Origin: Acer yangbiense
Taxonomy: Eukaryota; Streptophyta; Magnoliopsida; Sapindales; Sapindaceae
Reading direction: 5' to 3'
Assembly: GCA_008009225.1 (NCBI GenBank)
Contig: CM017761.1
Coordinates: 72,234,694 to 72,298,693 of the forward strand
DNA: 64,000 bases
Shown: positions 1-11,680 of the stretch, in pieces
Layout of the letters: every line of letters starts with the position of its first letter
Numbering within the stretch: the first letter of the stretch is position 1
Made by a program: the position numbers and the translations under genes
Notes under the pieces: generated by a model
Database searches by the model: none
Told to the model about the DNA's origin: nothing
What the model saw: the letters and a program-made list of their open reading frames with translations, nothing else

Positions 1-600
1 GACAGGTTTGTTTGGGCACATTCAATTAAAATGTTGGTGGGGAATGGATCATGCCTTGTGTGGTTGTAGCTTGAACAAAGACTTCAAAAGTCTACTATGG
101 TGAGAATATGAACCCCACACAAGTAACTATTATGGGGGACACTTTTAGACTTTAGCTGACTCCAAAATTAGATTTTGGATTTCTATTTTTTGTCAGTTAG
201 TTTCCTCTATAAAGTCCCTTTACATCAACTTGTAATGAGCATCAACCAAATTGTTAGCAAAATTTCTGTCCTGTTTAACTCCCTGAAAACATGCTTAGTT
301 TTCTCAGCTGCTCTGCCTAGTTGATACTCAACTAAAAAAGGTTTCACCATTCCTCACAAATAACTCAAAATGCTTCAAATTTCTAGGTTTGGAAGCAAAC
401 AAAGGTCGACAAACATATAGAACAATCAACAATGCATGAATTAGACTTTTTTTCCCAGAGAAGCACAAAACTGGTCTATAAGCATTAAGCCTTAGGAGCA
501 TGCTAACACAAGGAAACATTTTACATTCATTGCCTTTTCGATATTCTACTCCTATATCTTTTGTAATTAATCCAGCACGGGGTCGACAATGCTTCAACAA
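1..600. repeat. Segmental-duplication end: RLK promoter-type repeat and LSM8 3' flank
   Basis: The stretch 1-320 is repeated almost base for base at 59881-60200 and in part at 5745-5950. It holds the palindromic motif AGACTTCAAAAGTCT at 79-93. Near 291-318 it ends in the first codons of an LRR-RLK signal peptide (an MLSF-type start), which then stop abruptly. The stretch 330-600 is the 3' flank of the LSM8 copy and recurs at 15050-15300 and 60230-60510. I see no complete gene here. Confidence 0.7.
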
Positions 601-613
601 CTTTCAGAATCAA

Positions 614-2227
614 TTAATGGATGACAGGCTTGAGGGGATGAGCTCTCAAATTTGACAAGTCCAGATGAGAATCCAGTTCTTCATCCAGTTCCCCAACAAT
701 GCTTCTGCAATAATCAAACGATAGAATACATTTTATACCAATGCAAGTGAACCAACCGCCTCTTCAAGCCTACTGAAATGTAAATAACATGGTAATAATT
801 GTGTAAGTGAGAAGATAGCTTTACATGTTGTCGCCCCCTTATAATGTACAATCCCAACACAAGTTGCTGAACGCCTTCCTGAAATATGAGAATAACCAGA
901 AACCTTATTCAATGGTGGGGTAAAACAGCTAATGTAATAATGTATTTATATATTTTATGCTACTAAATGATCATGAGGAAACAAATAACCACTCCATTTG
1001 GTTTATGGAAAAAAAAAAAAAAACCAACAGCACTTGGACCCTACAAGTATCTGACATGCTAAAAACTTATTTCTCCTCCAACTTCTGAGGCACCAAGATA
1101 GTAAATAAATCCAGAACAAACAAGTAGCTTAGCTTATTAAGACAAGGATACAAACCTTAGTGGAGTAGACACGCTCATGAGATTCGTCAAGGATTATATT
1201 CGTAGCCTGGTCAAAGCCTTTCAAGATTCCCTATAATTTAGAAAAGAATAAGTAATATAGGAATCATATCAACAAAATATGATGCAGATTTATTGAACTA
1301 TTAAAAAGCATAGAGACTTATAGGATAGATATCTTAACATACCACTATATTACGTCCATCATTTGTGATAACTGATATTGTCTCTGCACACAAGGGAAAT
1401 GATTTAAGAATTACAAATGAGAAGACATATATTTAATCCTAGAAAGTACATCTAGAAATGTACTTTGTAAACATTACTTTATCCAAGAAAATATATATAT
1501 TATGCAGAACTCAAAGTTTATTATCAAACTTTTACACAGTTTTTACAAAAAATTGAAATGCTTACCAAGACACCTTGAGCAGGCAATACTTATGAAAACT
1601 TGACATGAAAATATAAGCAATAAAAAAATAGATAATATAGAATTCATACGGTCCACAAGAGACTCAAGTCCGGGGCCACTTGACATTGTGTTACTTTCAG
1701 AAACCTTAAGTTGGAATTCCTTTTGCAAGACTGATAATGGACAAAACTTTCTGCACAAAAATCCATATAATATTAAGAAAAAACAGAGATGAAATATATG
1801 ATAATAATATAGAAACTACTTTCTCATTGTATATAGCATCATCTAAATGACAGAAATAGGGGAAGACATAATGAAAACAAGCAGAAATTAAAATGTACTT
1901 TGTGCACAAAAATAGTTACATTGAAACAGAGAATTTAAAAGAAACTTTTTGTGGACCTCAAAATAAACTAAAGGAAAGCGTGGGAATTGAGACTTAACAG
2001 AAGGACAGTACTGGAGGCTTAAAAGATTATATCTTTAGTTAGGCATACTGATCACAGGCGTGGTAGTAAAGGTGGCAATTATGTAACAGCTCTTGGTGAT
2101 CTCTGTACATTCCATTCATGTTTAACTTAGATTGCAGTTCATGGCTATTGTTTCAGTTACTTAATATTTGCAGATCATAGCTATTCTCTGTAAACATTAC
2201 TGTATCTAAGAAAATAAGATTTTCTCA

Positions 2228-2272
<45 letters not shown>

Positions 2273-2860
2273 GCAGAACTCAAAGTTTATTATCTAACTT
2301 TTACACAGTTTTTGCAAAAAATTGACATGCTTACCAAGACACCTTGAGATCTTGCTTATGAAAACTTGACATGAAAATATAAGCAATAAAAAAAGAGATA
2401 ATATAGATTTCATACGGTCAACAAGAGACTCAAGTCCGGGGACACTTGACATTGTATTACTTTCAGAAACCTTAAGTTGGAATTCCTTTTGCAAGACTGA
2501 TAATGGACAAAACTTTCTGCACAAAAATCCATTTAATATTAAGAAAAAACAGAGATGAAATATATGATAACAATATAGAAACTACTTTCTCATTGTATAT
2601 AGCATCGTCTAAATGACAGGAACAGGGGAAGACATAATGAAAACAAGCAGAAATTAAAATGACGAAGAAGAGAAAAGCCTTACCAAGAGATCGAAAGCAG
2701 ACAAGGCAGAAGCGATGGCGCAGCACGACGTCGGCCGACAGCGGACGTGAGAGAAACAGCGGACAATAGAGAGACGGTCAGTTGAGAGATCTAGGGTTTG
2801 TGATTTAGAGTTAGAGAATTTAGGATTAGATGAGGCTCGAGAGAGAGCACAGAACATGAG
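614..2860 (-). pseudogene. LSM8: LSM8 copy 1: frameshifted, first coding exon duplicated
   Basis: LSm8 is the subunit that marks the nuclear LSm2-8 ring, which binds the 3' end of U6 snRNA. On the minus strand the exons are 1650-1686 (start, MSSGPGLESLVD), 1343-1383 (SVITNDGRNIV, Sm1 motif), 1156-1230 (GILKGFDQATN), 825-878 (Sm2 motif, LGLYIIRG) and 614-704 (ending in HPLKPVIH). All junctions are GT-AG. Exon 825-878 is one base longer than its counterpart at 60740-60792: there are five C instead of four at 834-838. The frame therefore shifts after IIRG and stops early in the last exon. A second first-exon copy lies at 2416-2452 (with G to V), so the 5' untranslated exon at about 2687-2860 faces two start exons. 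This is probably a pseudogene; an error in a homopolymer could also explain the extra base. Confidence 0.8.
1440..2650. repeat. Tandem duplication of LSM8 first-exon region
   Basis: About 400 bp around the start exon (roughly 1480-1910) is repeated at roughly 2220-2650. The repeat includes the 37-nt coding exon, its 5' untranslated part and the splice sites. The copy at 61760-62170 has this block only once, so the duplication is specific to the left locus. A pure (AT)n run of about 40 bp at 2229-2269 lies at the edge of the second unit. Confidence 0.75.
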
Positions 2861-2880
2861 AGCAGTGCTGACTGCTGATG

Positions 2881-3545
2881 AAAACTAGGGATTTTTTTAA
2901 AAAAATTTTTATATACACCGGTTTTTAAAATATTAAACCGAACCGAACCGGACAACAAAGGAAAACAGGTAAAAAAAAAAAACCGATTTGACCAGTTCGG
3001 TTCGATTTAATGGATTTTTGCCCACCCCTACACTCAAGCATGGGGCGGGGTTTTTGCTCAAAGCCAATGGTGCGGCTGCTGCGGTATGGTTTCACGACGA
3101 GGCGGGAGAGGCAGCCGCCTTAAACCGAGTTTTAAAATATTGTTTACCATTATGATGATGTGTATTTTTTTATTATTTTATTATTATAATCGTTATGTTT
3201 CATTTATTTGGCATATTTATGGTAGACTATATATCAATGCCAATGCCAAATTTAACACAAAAATAGTTAAATATTATATTTAGCACATCATTATACTCCA
3301 ATACAAAATTATATTTGTTATGTTATATTTTATTTTTATTATTATTTAAAATTATAAAAGTCAACAAATAACAAATGTATTGAATATTTTTTTAGAACTG
3401 TTTCAATCTCAATTTTTTGTATCAAATTTATTAAATTTTTATTATTTAAAATTAAAAAATAAACAAATACGATTATATTTATTGCTATGTCAAATTGGCA
3501 TATGCTATGCACCGTATTAGAATCCTATTATATGGTTAAACGAAA
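2881..3545. other. AT-rich intergenic DNA shared with 62400-63040
   Basis: This holds a short stretch rich in AACCGG/CCGAACC words (2915-3010), then AT-rich DNA. The order matches 62400-63040 with small indels. There is no gene-like coding signal. Confidence 0.6.
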
Positions 3546-3960
3546 AAGGATCCAACTGCATGGAGTTTTCTGTTCATTAGAGTCCCTTGTTGAAAGATTA
3601 GAGATGATGGGATGCCATAGCAAAATTGTGTGTTGTTTGGGAGGAGTTTCTAGGTAGTAGGATTTTGACATGTCATAGATGTTGGGTTAATGCTTGGTGA
3701 TCACTGCTGTAAAATGAATCATGTTGAGCTATTTCACGGTATTTTCGTCCGAGATTGTTGAACATAACCAAATTCTATGATGTGTAATTAAGGGGACTAA
3801 ATAAAATAAAGTAAAGACTAAAGTCAACAACCAAGTGATTTATAAAAGGGGTATTATCACTAAAGTTTCTACTTTTTTCATGAAATGTCACATTTTTAAA
3901 CGTCTTTAAATTATTTTAAACAAATTATATATATATACACTTTTGAATCGACAATCCTTC
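3546..3960 (+). pseudogene. RLK relic, N-terminus joined to C-terminal codons, then flank
   Basis: Around 3550-3610 the words match the same join seen at 6058-6100 and 63050-63110. In that join the LRR-RLK sequence for KxQLH runs straight into the kinase C-terminal GVxCSLES. From 3610 the sequence matches 24243-24490, which carries the tail of a kinase gene (a relic of the VAKLCAI and REKF codons). It is a decayed fragment with no open frame. Confidence 0.55.
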
Positions 3961-3968
3961 AATAACGA

Positions 3969-4042
3969 GCCGGAGTAGCTTAGTTGGTTAGAGCATGTGG
4001 CTCTTAAACACAAGGTGGAAGGTTTAATCCTTGATAAAGATG
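3969..4042 (+). pseudogene. tRNA-Lys(CTT)-like sequence, degenerate
   Basis: There is an A-box-like TAGCTTAGTTGG, an anticodon loop CTCTTAA that would read CTT (Lys), and a B-box-like GGTTTAATCC. The acceptor stem does not pair and the anticodon stem has a mismatch. A sister copy lies at 26186-26259. It is probably a tRNA pseudogene or the head of a tRNA-derived SINE. Confidence 0.5.
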
Positions 4043-4104
4043 TTTTTTTTTTATTTTTTATTAACCATCAAAGAGATTTTAGACGGAAAACTTGACAAAC
4101 ATGG

Positions 4105-4235
4105 CAAAATAACCAATATTTAGGGTTTATATAGCTTTGTACCATCTCCAATGCCACAATAAACACAAAATTATGTGCAATTAGGGAAAACTTTCTCAGC
4201 AGGAGGACTAGTGATGTTAGGCCAAGTTCTCAATG
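4105..4235 (+). pseudogene. Collapsed LRR-RLK: signal-peptide region fused to last codons
   Basis: Signal-peptide codons (tatagcttt, then ctccaatgcc and atcaacacaaa-like words) are followed at once by the kinase 3' end (atgtgcaattagggaaaac to ggccaagttctcaatga). About 2.9 kb of the ancestral gene is missing. The sister copy at 26270-28870 has the same join, so the deletion came before the segment was duplicated. That sister copy then took a solo-LTR insertion, and this copy shows the empty site (cagcaggagga). Confidence 0.65.
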
Positions 4236-5395
4236 ATCACCATAGTCAAAATTTCATTGTTTTTGCAAGTGAGATGCATCAATGATATTTATAAAATATG
4301 ATATTTTTTCCGGTTTTTCAATTTTATTTTTTATTTTTGTTTTTTTAAATTGTTTTGTTTTTAAATTTTTATTTTTATTTTTATTTATATATTTTCTAAT
4401 TCAATTAAATTTTCAATTATTTAAAATTATATTTGATCTCCACCATCCATGTGTTGAGATGAATGGTGGAGATCCATTTAAAAAAAATGTTTTTTTTTTG
4501 TTTGTTTTTTTTTATTAATTTAATTTAGGGATCAGAGGTAATTAAGTTTTTTAATGGTAACAGTTAATCAATAGTTAAATTTGACCTAACAGCAGGGGGT
4601 GTGAGTATCAATTAATGATAAAGTTTTTTCTAGATACAAGAGGCCAGACCTCATGGTGGTTTAGTGCATTTTGCTCTTTTTGAAATAAAAGACACCATTT
4701 TATTTATAAAAAAATAAATATTAAATATTAAAGACAAACCTGTTTTTTTTTTTTCTTTTTTTTTTTTGAAGATAAGATGAACATGTTTATATATAATTTG
4801 GAGACAGATAGGAAAATAGTTTTATGTTAATTTTATTAACTCTGTACATGGTCTTATAACGCTATAAATATGCCCAAAATTTAGTTAAAAAATAAATAAA
4901 TAATAAGTCCAAATTTTATTTTAAAAAGCTCTGATCTGTTAAGGTTTATTTAAAATGGCCTGTTCCCGATTTAACCAAAAGCCCAACCCAAAATTCAAGA
5001 GCAGGGAGGAAAGTAGACACACCACACTGCAGTTATAGTACTTACGTGAAGAGCCACGTAGGCACAATACGGTGATGCAAATTTCCACGTCGGCAAAATG
5101 CCTTGCCCACACAATTTGGTGACGTGAATTTCCACGTCAGAAATTACCATTAATTATCATCTTTAATATAAATATTAAAAAAGGCAAGTACTTTTCATTC
5201 GAAAATCACAGAGACACAGACCAAACAATTTTCTTCGTTTTATCAGATTCACCAATATTCCATCAGCCCTAAAATTTGGGAATTTTCAAGAGTCTAATTT
5301 ATATAGCATTAATAAGTTTAAAAGGATCTGATAGTGCGTTTAATAATGACCGTTTAATGGTTTTATATTCTTGATCAACTGATTTTGATCATGAC
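4236..5395. other. AT-rich intergenic DNA shared with 28860-29690
   Basis: Long T-rich and A-rich runs lie at 4300-4520 and 4740-4770. The block 4990-5150 carries repeated ACGT-containing words (cacgtaggcac, ccacgtcag). The match to 28860-29640 is clear apart from indels. I found no gene. Confidence 0.55.
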
Positions 5396-5422
5396 TGATG
5401 CAAAAACACTTTGAATTACAGG

Positions 5423-5521
5423 TACGAGGAGTTCTATGACTACCTATTCGCACAGACAACAAATCTCAAGATACTGGAAGCTGCTTACAAATGGAAGAAG
5501 AAAAAAACAACATTTTTCAAG
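5423..5521 (+). pseudogene. Lone exon resembling the C-terminus of Crooked-neck-like splicing factor
   Basis: An open segment flanked by AG at its start (ttacag) and GT at its end (aag|gtatat) reads YEEFYDYLF, then NLKILEAAYKWKK. From memory this resembles the C-terminal tail of Crooked-neck-like proteins (CLF1/CRNKL1, a HAT-repeat factor of the NineTeen complex). The ProGlu-rich residues normally after LF look missing. No other exon of the gene is nearby, so it is a captured or left-behind exon. The family call is from memory. Confidence 0.45.
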
Positions 5522-5744
5522 GTATATAATTGAGTCTCAAAATCAACAAATAATTTATGACAAATTTTGATCGAAGCTATGACTCTTGTCTGCATATATC
5601 ACACAAGAGAGAGAGAGAGAGTGCGTGTGTGTTTGTCTCACTGTTGCAAAACGTGCATTCAATTCTCACTGTCGTTGTTATTAATAATATATTGATTGAG
5701 AAGTTCAAATATTAATAATAGGGCTGTGATTGCTCTTTCAGGTG

Positions 5745-6186
5745 GACACTTTGGATTATTATGGAGGACACTTTTAGACTTTAGCTGACTCCAAAATTAG
5801 ATTTTGGATTTCTATTTTTTCTCAGTTAGTTTCCTCTATAAAATCCCTTTACATCAACTTGTAATGAGCATCAACCAAATTATTACCTCAAATTCTGTCA
5901 TGTTTAACTCCCTGAAAACATGCTTAGTTTTCTCATCTGCTCTGCCATTCTGCTATGGTGCTTCAGATTGTTGATATCAAGTAGCTTTTCTACCGCTTAC
6001 TCTGCAACAATCTATACAAACGAGACAGATCGTCTGTCATTACTTTCTATAAAGTCACAACTGCATGGAGTTGTCTGTTCATTGGAATCCCCTGCTGTAA
6101 GAACGGAGTTGTCCAACACCCAAGTAATTTACAAAATGGTGAAGCCGCCAAGTAAGACTAAAGTCTGTTTGGGCAAATCAAGTTGA
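5745..6186 (+). CDS. Short secreted ORF made by fusing RLK N-terminus to kinase tail (88 codons)
   Basis: The ATG at 5920 opens a frame to 6186. It starts with a hydrophobic leader (about residues 5-28) and the RLK N-terminal cap words TNETDRLSLLSIKSQLH. It then jumps to GVVCSLESPAV, which corresponds to GVLCSMESPAD near the end of the kinase domain. The upstream part, 5745-5915, is the same promoter-type repeat as 130-320. All LRRs, the membrane span and the kinase core are gone. It could encode a small secreted peptide, or it could be an unexpressed relic with an accidentally open frame; the second is more likely. The coding part is 5920-6186. Confidence 0.35.
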
Positions 6187-6714
6187 AGTATTGGTGGGGC
6201 TTGGAGGGATGACTTATGTGGTAGTAGCTAGAACAAAGGCTTCAGAAGTCTATTATTGTGACAATTTATCAATGTCACCAAGTTGGAAGAAATCTCTGAA
6301 ATTGGCATTGTAATGGCCCTATACGGTTGCAAAGTCCACATCATAATTTCTAAGAAATCAATGGCTTTTCTCCGTATTTTATTCTCTCTGCATGACTTTG
6401 CAGGGTCATCCCATGAGCCATGACTTATTGAATGACTTTTCTTTCGGTAGGCCATACTTAAGCTAAGATGATGACATTTCTTTCAGGAATGAAGACTGCG
6501 GCATAATGTTAAGTTGTGGGGACGCAGAGAGAGATAATGTCAGATTGCTTTAAATGATCGTATCCTTTTTTTGGTAGATGATTATTGTCTATTTCCTGTT
6601 TCCATTTAATGTTTTAGTATTGTATATCAAATAATGGAATCTTTTTCTAAAAATATTATGGAAATAATTGGTTTAGTGTAATATATATTTCCGTAAAATT
6701 TTCCTACTATCTGA
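6187..6714. other. RLK upstream-type repeat DNA, no gene
   Basis: This carries the palindrome variant AGGCTTCAGAAGTCT at 6238-6252. The stretch 6150-6320 also occurs at 24500-24665. The rest is AT-rich, with no convincing coding sequence. Confidence 0.5.
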
Positions 6715-8165
6715 TACGGGAAAATAAAGACGCCACCAAGTATGACTAAACTCGATTCAGGGCACATCATTTATGGTCCAGATTCGAGCATGAAGTCCAT
6801 GGATTGTGGCTGTGGATAGAACAAAGACTTTAGAAGTCTACTTTGCAATAAAATGTCATTGTTACCTAGTTGGAATGGAAGGAATTCCTCAAATTGATAC
6901 GGTGATTGGCTGGTGATGTTGTCTAGGCCACTTTTATGGATCACAAATCGGTTTCCAACTACAAATTTCCAAGCTTTACCTGGACTTGGATTGGCCATCG
7001 TGCACGACGCTTCATGGAGACTATTACTGAAATGAATGTTAATAAAACAAGATTGAATAGTTCTTCAACGGTATAGTGAAAAACAAAAATGAATATGATG
7101 CTGCTCAGTTATTATTAGAGATGGCAATGAATCGGATCGGGGATGGATACCCCATTATCCATCCCCGTATCCGTTTAAGATATGTATATCCATCCCCGCA
7201 TCCATCCCCTTTTCGAAATGAGCGGGGCGGATTCGGATAATCCGCGAATTTAGATAACGATATATATCCTTGCTCCGTCTATATCCGTATCCAATGAAAA
7301 ATATATATAAATTGTTGTAGTTTATAAGAGAAAAATATAACTAACGTGTATAATGGTACCTTTTATCCTATTTAAAAGGAGAAACAAATACATCCAATCC
7401 TCAAATAACATAAATTCAACAAACGAAAAAAAAAACAAAAACAAAAACCCTACAACTTCAAGATACAAACAAAATTAAATAGAGAGTTTTAGATCAGTAT
7501 TCACTTACAAAGAACAAGTTAGCAACAACCAACAACCAACAAGCAAATGTAGTCACAACTCTCCAGTCTTTTGGCCGCTTACTTTAGAAAAATAGCTTTT
7601 AAGGTTTTGATGATAAAAAAAAATTAATAATAACTTATATAATTAAAATTAATAATTATATAATATTTTTATATATTTAAAATATTAAAATATATAACGG
7701 ATCCGGATGGGGATGGATATCCATAGACGATATCCATCCCCATATCCGAAAATTAAACAGATATTAGGATCGTATCCATCCCCGCTCCATCCCCGAAATA
7801 ATAGTATCCATTCCCATTATGAATGGAGCGGATTCTTACGGATATCCATGTCCGTGGATAATTTTGCCATCCCTAGTTATTATAACTAAAAGCTGATTTG
7901 ATTAGCAGTGGTTTGATACTAGAATTACATCCAGATACTATGAAACAATATGTACAAGACAATAATGTTAATTTGCTCATTCTCTCATTAATTTGCTGAA
8001 TTTTCAGGAATGCAGGGTGCCTTGAAGACTCCGGCATAATGTTAAGTTGTGGGGACACAGAGAGAGATAATGTCATATTGCTTTAAATGAATTGTGGAAA
8101 AATGGTGTGGAGAGCCTTGGAATTCTACCAAGAGAAAAACAATATGTCGACTATTACTAATGTAA
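6715..8165. repeat. Upstream block of gene A, near-identical to 17532-18980
   Basis: About 1.45 kb upstream of gene A differs from the block upstream of gene B at only a handful of positions (for example near 6920, 7378, 7665 and 8062). It includes the same hAT insertion and the palindrome AGACTTTAGAAGTCT at 6825-6839. The coding regions behind the two blocks are much less alike. Confidence 0.85.
7116..7875. mobile_element. Non-autonomous hAT-type element (760 bp)
   Basis: Short terminal inverted repeats TAGAGATGGCAA and TTGCCATCCCTA are flanked by a perfect 8-bp target duplication GTTATTAT (7108-7115 and 7876-7883), which is typical of hAT transposons. The subterminal regions are rich in GGGGATGGATA/ATCCATCCCC words. 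No transposase is encoded. The same element at the same site lies at 17935-18696, so it was there before that block was duplicated. Confidence 0.8.
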
Positions 8166-8175
8166 ACACCAAACA

Positions 8176-8208
8176 TTGACTCCTATTGATCAGTTTCCTG
8201 TATAAATA
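8176..8208 (+). promoter_or_regulatory. Gene A core promoter: W-box-like TTGAC and TATA box
   Basis: TATAAATA at 8201-8208 lies 67 bp before the ATG at 8275. A TTGACT W-box core (8176-8181), the WRKY binding word common in defence-gene promoters, lies 20 bp upstream of it. The same pair is found before genes C and D. Confidence 0.6.
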
Positions 8209-8274
8209 AAGTTCCCTCTAAACAGCTTGAAATACGAATTCGAATTGCGAGCACAAAATCCAATCCCTGCAAAC

Positions 8275-11200
8275 ATGCTTAGTTCCATTAACTACCCTGC
8301 ATTTTTTCAATGGTGCTTCAGCTTGTTGCTAATCTATAACTTTTCTACCTCCTCCATGGCCACAATCAACACAAATGAGACAGACCGACTTGCATTACTT
8401 GCCATAAAGGCACGGCTTCATGATCCATTAGGAGTCACGAGGTCATGGAACAATTCTGTACCTTTATGTTTATGGACAGGTGTTTCATGTGATCGTCGGC
8501 ATCAAAGGGTCCTTGATTTGGATCTAAGAAATCAAAGAATAGGAGGTCACTTATCACCCTTTATAGGGAACCTCAGCTTCCTCAGGTCAATCCAGGTCGA
8601 TGACAACCGCTTCCATGGTGAAATTCCTCATGAAGTTGGTTGTTTGTACCAGCTTGAAACTCTAGCACTGTCCAATAATTCCTTTTCAGGTACAATTCCA
8701 ACCAATTTATCCTATTGCTCTAACCTCGTCGCGTTTGTTGCCCATAGAAACAACCTTATGGGTGAAATCCCATCAGATATTAGCAACTTGTTGAAGCTTG
8801 AGCAATTGTTTATCGGAAGGAATCATCTAACAGGACAAATCCCAGCTTCAATTGGGAATCTTTCAGCTTTGCAATTTTTTTATTTATCAGAGAATAGCTT
8901 GAGTGGGAGAATTCCTGACATGCTAGGCCAACTAAGACAATTAAGGGGTATCAATTTAAATAGCAATAAGTTATTTGGTATGGTTCCTGCTTCAATTTAT
9001 AACATCTCTTCTCTTGAGGTTCTCCATCTTGGAATCAATAGACTTAATGGAAGTTTACCACCTAACATAGGCTTTACTCTTCCAAACCTGAAATGGCTTG
9101 TTATTAATGCCAATGATTTTACAGGTTCTCTCCCAGATTCTCTGTCCAATTCTTCCAATCTAATAGAGTTTGCCATCGATGAAAATAAATTCATAGGGAA
9201 AGTGTCGATTGATTTTAGTAGCTTTAATATTCTATCACGGATTAATTTGGGTAGAAATAATTTAGGAACTGGGACAGCCAATGACCTTGGATTTGTCAAC
9301 TCTCTAATAAACTGTAGCAAATTGGAATGGATAGGTTTATATGAGAATCAATTTGGTGGGGTGCTGCCACATTCTATAGCCAACCTCTCAAAAACAGTGC
9401 GAAGACTAACCATGGGGTCCAATCAAATATATGGGACCATACCTCCTGGAATTGGAAACCTTGTCGATTTAACTCTTATTGGTATGGAGTATAACCGTTT
9501 ATCGGGCACTATTCCTCATGCTATTGTTGAGCTTAAGAACTTACATGTGCTAGACTTGGGAGAAAATAACTTTCAAGGTAGCATTCCCAGCTCTCTAGGT
9601 AATTTGACTCAACTGAACCTACTTAATTTGTATTCCAATAATTTGCAAGGCAATATACCCTCCTCGCTTGGAAATTGTCAAAATCTGGTACAGTTGCTTC
9701 TCTCCGATAATAAGCTCACTGGTATTGTTCCTCAACAAATTCTTGTAATAACGACCCTCTCTGTTGCCCTAGACATATCAGATAACCTTCTCAGTGGCCT
9801 TTTTCCTTTAGCAGTAGGTAACTTGAAGAATCTTGTTGGATTGGATATTTCTAACAACATGTTTTCTGGCGAGATTCCTTCTGCTCTTGGTGGTTGCTCA
9901 AGTTTGGAAATTCTATACCTGCAAGGCAATTCTTTTAGAGGAAGCATTCCTCCTTCCTTCAGTTCTTTGAAAAGCATGAAAGAACTAGATCTCTCTTCCA
10001 ACAATTTCTCTGGTCGAATTCCAGAATTTCTTGAGAAGCTATCGTTTTTGGAATACTTAAACCTGTCTTACAATGAATTTGAGGGAGATGTGCCTACCAA
10101 AGGAGTTTTCAACAACACAAAGAAATTTTCACTCATTGGGAATAAAAGGCTTTGTGGGGGCATAGCTGAATTGCATTTTCCATTATGCCACTCCAAAGGA
10201 TCAAAGAAATCAGAAGTCCCTCTTCTCAGAGTGGTGATTCCTGTGATTGCTGCAGTCTTGATCTTATCATCACTAGCAGGTTTCTTCGCTGTTGTTGCTC
10301 GAAGAAGGAAATTCGCCAATCAAACGGCAAGGATGTTGCACATGGACGAACAGTTTCCCATGGTTTCTTATGCAGAGCTCAGCAAGGCAACTAATGAATT
10401 TTCACCATCCGACATGATTGGTCAGGGAAGATATGGCTCTGTGTACAAAGGAGTTTTAGCTGAAGATAGAATGCCGGTTGCAGTCAAGGTGATTAACCTG
10501 CAGCAAAAAGGGGCTTCCAAGAGTTTCATGGCGGAATGTGAAGCATTAAGAAATATTCGTCATCGAAATCTCATCAAAATCATCACCCTTTGCTCAAGCA
10601 TAGATTTTAAAAGGGCTGATTTCAAAGCTCTGGTTTACGAATACATGCAAAATGGAAGTTTAGAAGAGTGGCTGCACCAAAGCAAAGATCAAGTCAACGT
10701 GGGAAATTTGAGCAATTTGAGTTTGATTCAAAGACTCAGTATTGCCATCGATGTGGCTTGTGCAATAGAATATCTTCATCATCATTGCCAACCACCAATT
10801 GTTCACGGTGATCTAAAGCCAAGCAATGTTTTGCTTGATCGTGATATGGTTGCACATGTGGGTGACTTTGGGCTAGCGAGATTTCTATTAGAGAATCCAG
10901 TTAATACTGAATCCGAAACTCAGTCAAGCTCAATTGGGATAAAAGGAACCATCGGCTACGTTGCTCCAGGTAACTAACTCTTTCATGCTTCATATTTTGA
11001 TATGTATGGTTAATATTGAATTCTGTTACTACATCTAATTTTATAAATTAACATGTTTCTCAGAGTATGGTATGGGCAGTCAAGTGTCCATGCCAGGAGA
11101 TGTGTACAGCTTTGGAATTTTCTTGCTGGAGATGTTCATCGGAAAGCGTCCTACAGATAGCATGTTTCATGATGGGCTAAATCTCCATGATTTTGCCAAG

Positions 11201-11476
11201 ATGTCTTTGCCGGAAAGAGTTATGGAGATTGCTGAGCCATCGCTGTTGCTGGAAGTAACAACTAACAACAATGTTGAAAATTTTGCGAGACTACATGGAG
11301 AAGGACGAGTCAGAATGGAGGAGTGCTTGGTTGGTGCACTGAGAATCGGAGTTCTCTGCTCAATGGAATCTCCAGCTGATCGAATGGAGATGACAGATGT
11401 GGTGGCAAAACTATGTGCAATCAGGGAAAACTTTCTTAACAGGAGGACTGGAGATGTCAGGCCAAGTTCCCAATGA
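8275..11476 (+). CDS. LRR receptor-like kinase A, subfamily XII (EFR/XA21 type)
   Basis: Join 8275-10969 and 11064-11476, 1035 residues. It is a plasma-membrane pattern-recognition-type receptor; the ligand is unknown. In order: signal peptide (about 1-29), LRRNT cap with NETDRLALLAIK and LCLWTGVSC, about 22 LRRs of 24 residues, a Cys pair (LCGGIAELHFPLC), a membrane span near 645-668 (VVIPVIAAVLILSSLAGFF) followed by ARRRK, then the kinase. The kinase has the glycine loop GQGRYGSVY, VAVKV, HGDLKPSN (Gly in place of the RD arginine, so non-RD), DFG, and APE formed across the intron. The intron is 94 bp, GT-AG, phase 1 (CCAG|gtaac to ctcag|AGTAT). The frame is also open upstream to 8227 but has no ATG before 8275. 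No stops or shifts were seen, so it is probably functional. Confidence 0.9.
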
Positions 11477-11680
11477 ACACCATAGTCAAATGAATTATGC
11501 TTGAGCCTAACTTACAACTCAGGGTTCTGGAATGGTTTATTTGTTTCAGCTTTTTAGTAATTGGTTTTTGTGCTTCTTTTGTTAAGCATATATAGCTTAC
11601 TGTCTCATGTATTTGTGGTATGAATTTTGTAACACAATGTAATAAACCGTTTCTAAGGTATTGCAAAATAAACAATGTTT
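11477..11680. other. 3' flank of gene A
   Basis: This shared 3' flank (tgctt..gttaagcat, then gtatttgtggtatgaattttgtaacac) recurs after genes B, C and D. It is probably the 3' untranslated region. AATAAA-like words lie near 11640-11672. Confidence 0.5.

Noticed and set aside
825..1686. Left LSM8 locus as a working gene
   Set aside because: The extra C in 834-838 shifts the Sm2 exon out of frame. I treat it as a pseudogene unless reads show four C.
2229..2270. CRISPR-like or other array
   Set aside because: Only simple (AT)n, (AAT)n and homopolymer runs occur. No spaced identical repeats were seen.
3969..4042. Functional tRNA gene
   Set aside because: The acceptor stem does not pair, the anticodon stem is mismatched, and the sister copy has different mismatches.
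4282..4518. Phe/Leu-rich frame of 78 codons
   Set aside because: It is made of T-rich low-complexity DNA; the sister copy at 28.9 kb does not keep the frame.
8227..8274. Longer N-termini for the RLK genes, beginning at 8227, 19111, 45365 and 51440
   Set aside because: These frames begin with TTG. The first ATG in each frame (8275, 19141, 45404, 51479) is directly followed by a typical signal peptide and lies a normal distance from the TATA box.
8997..10319. Antisense and alternative frames of 80-110 codons inside the RLK coding regions
   Set aside because: They recur at the same place in every paralogue because they are shadows of the conserved LRR and kinase codons. They lack their own start context or family resemblance.
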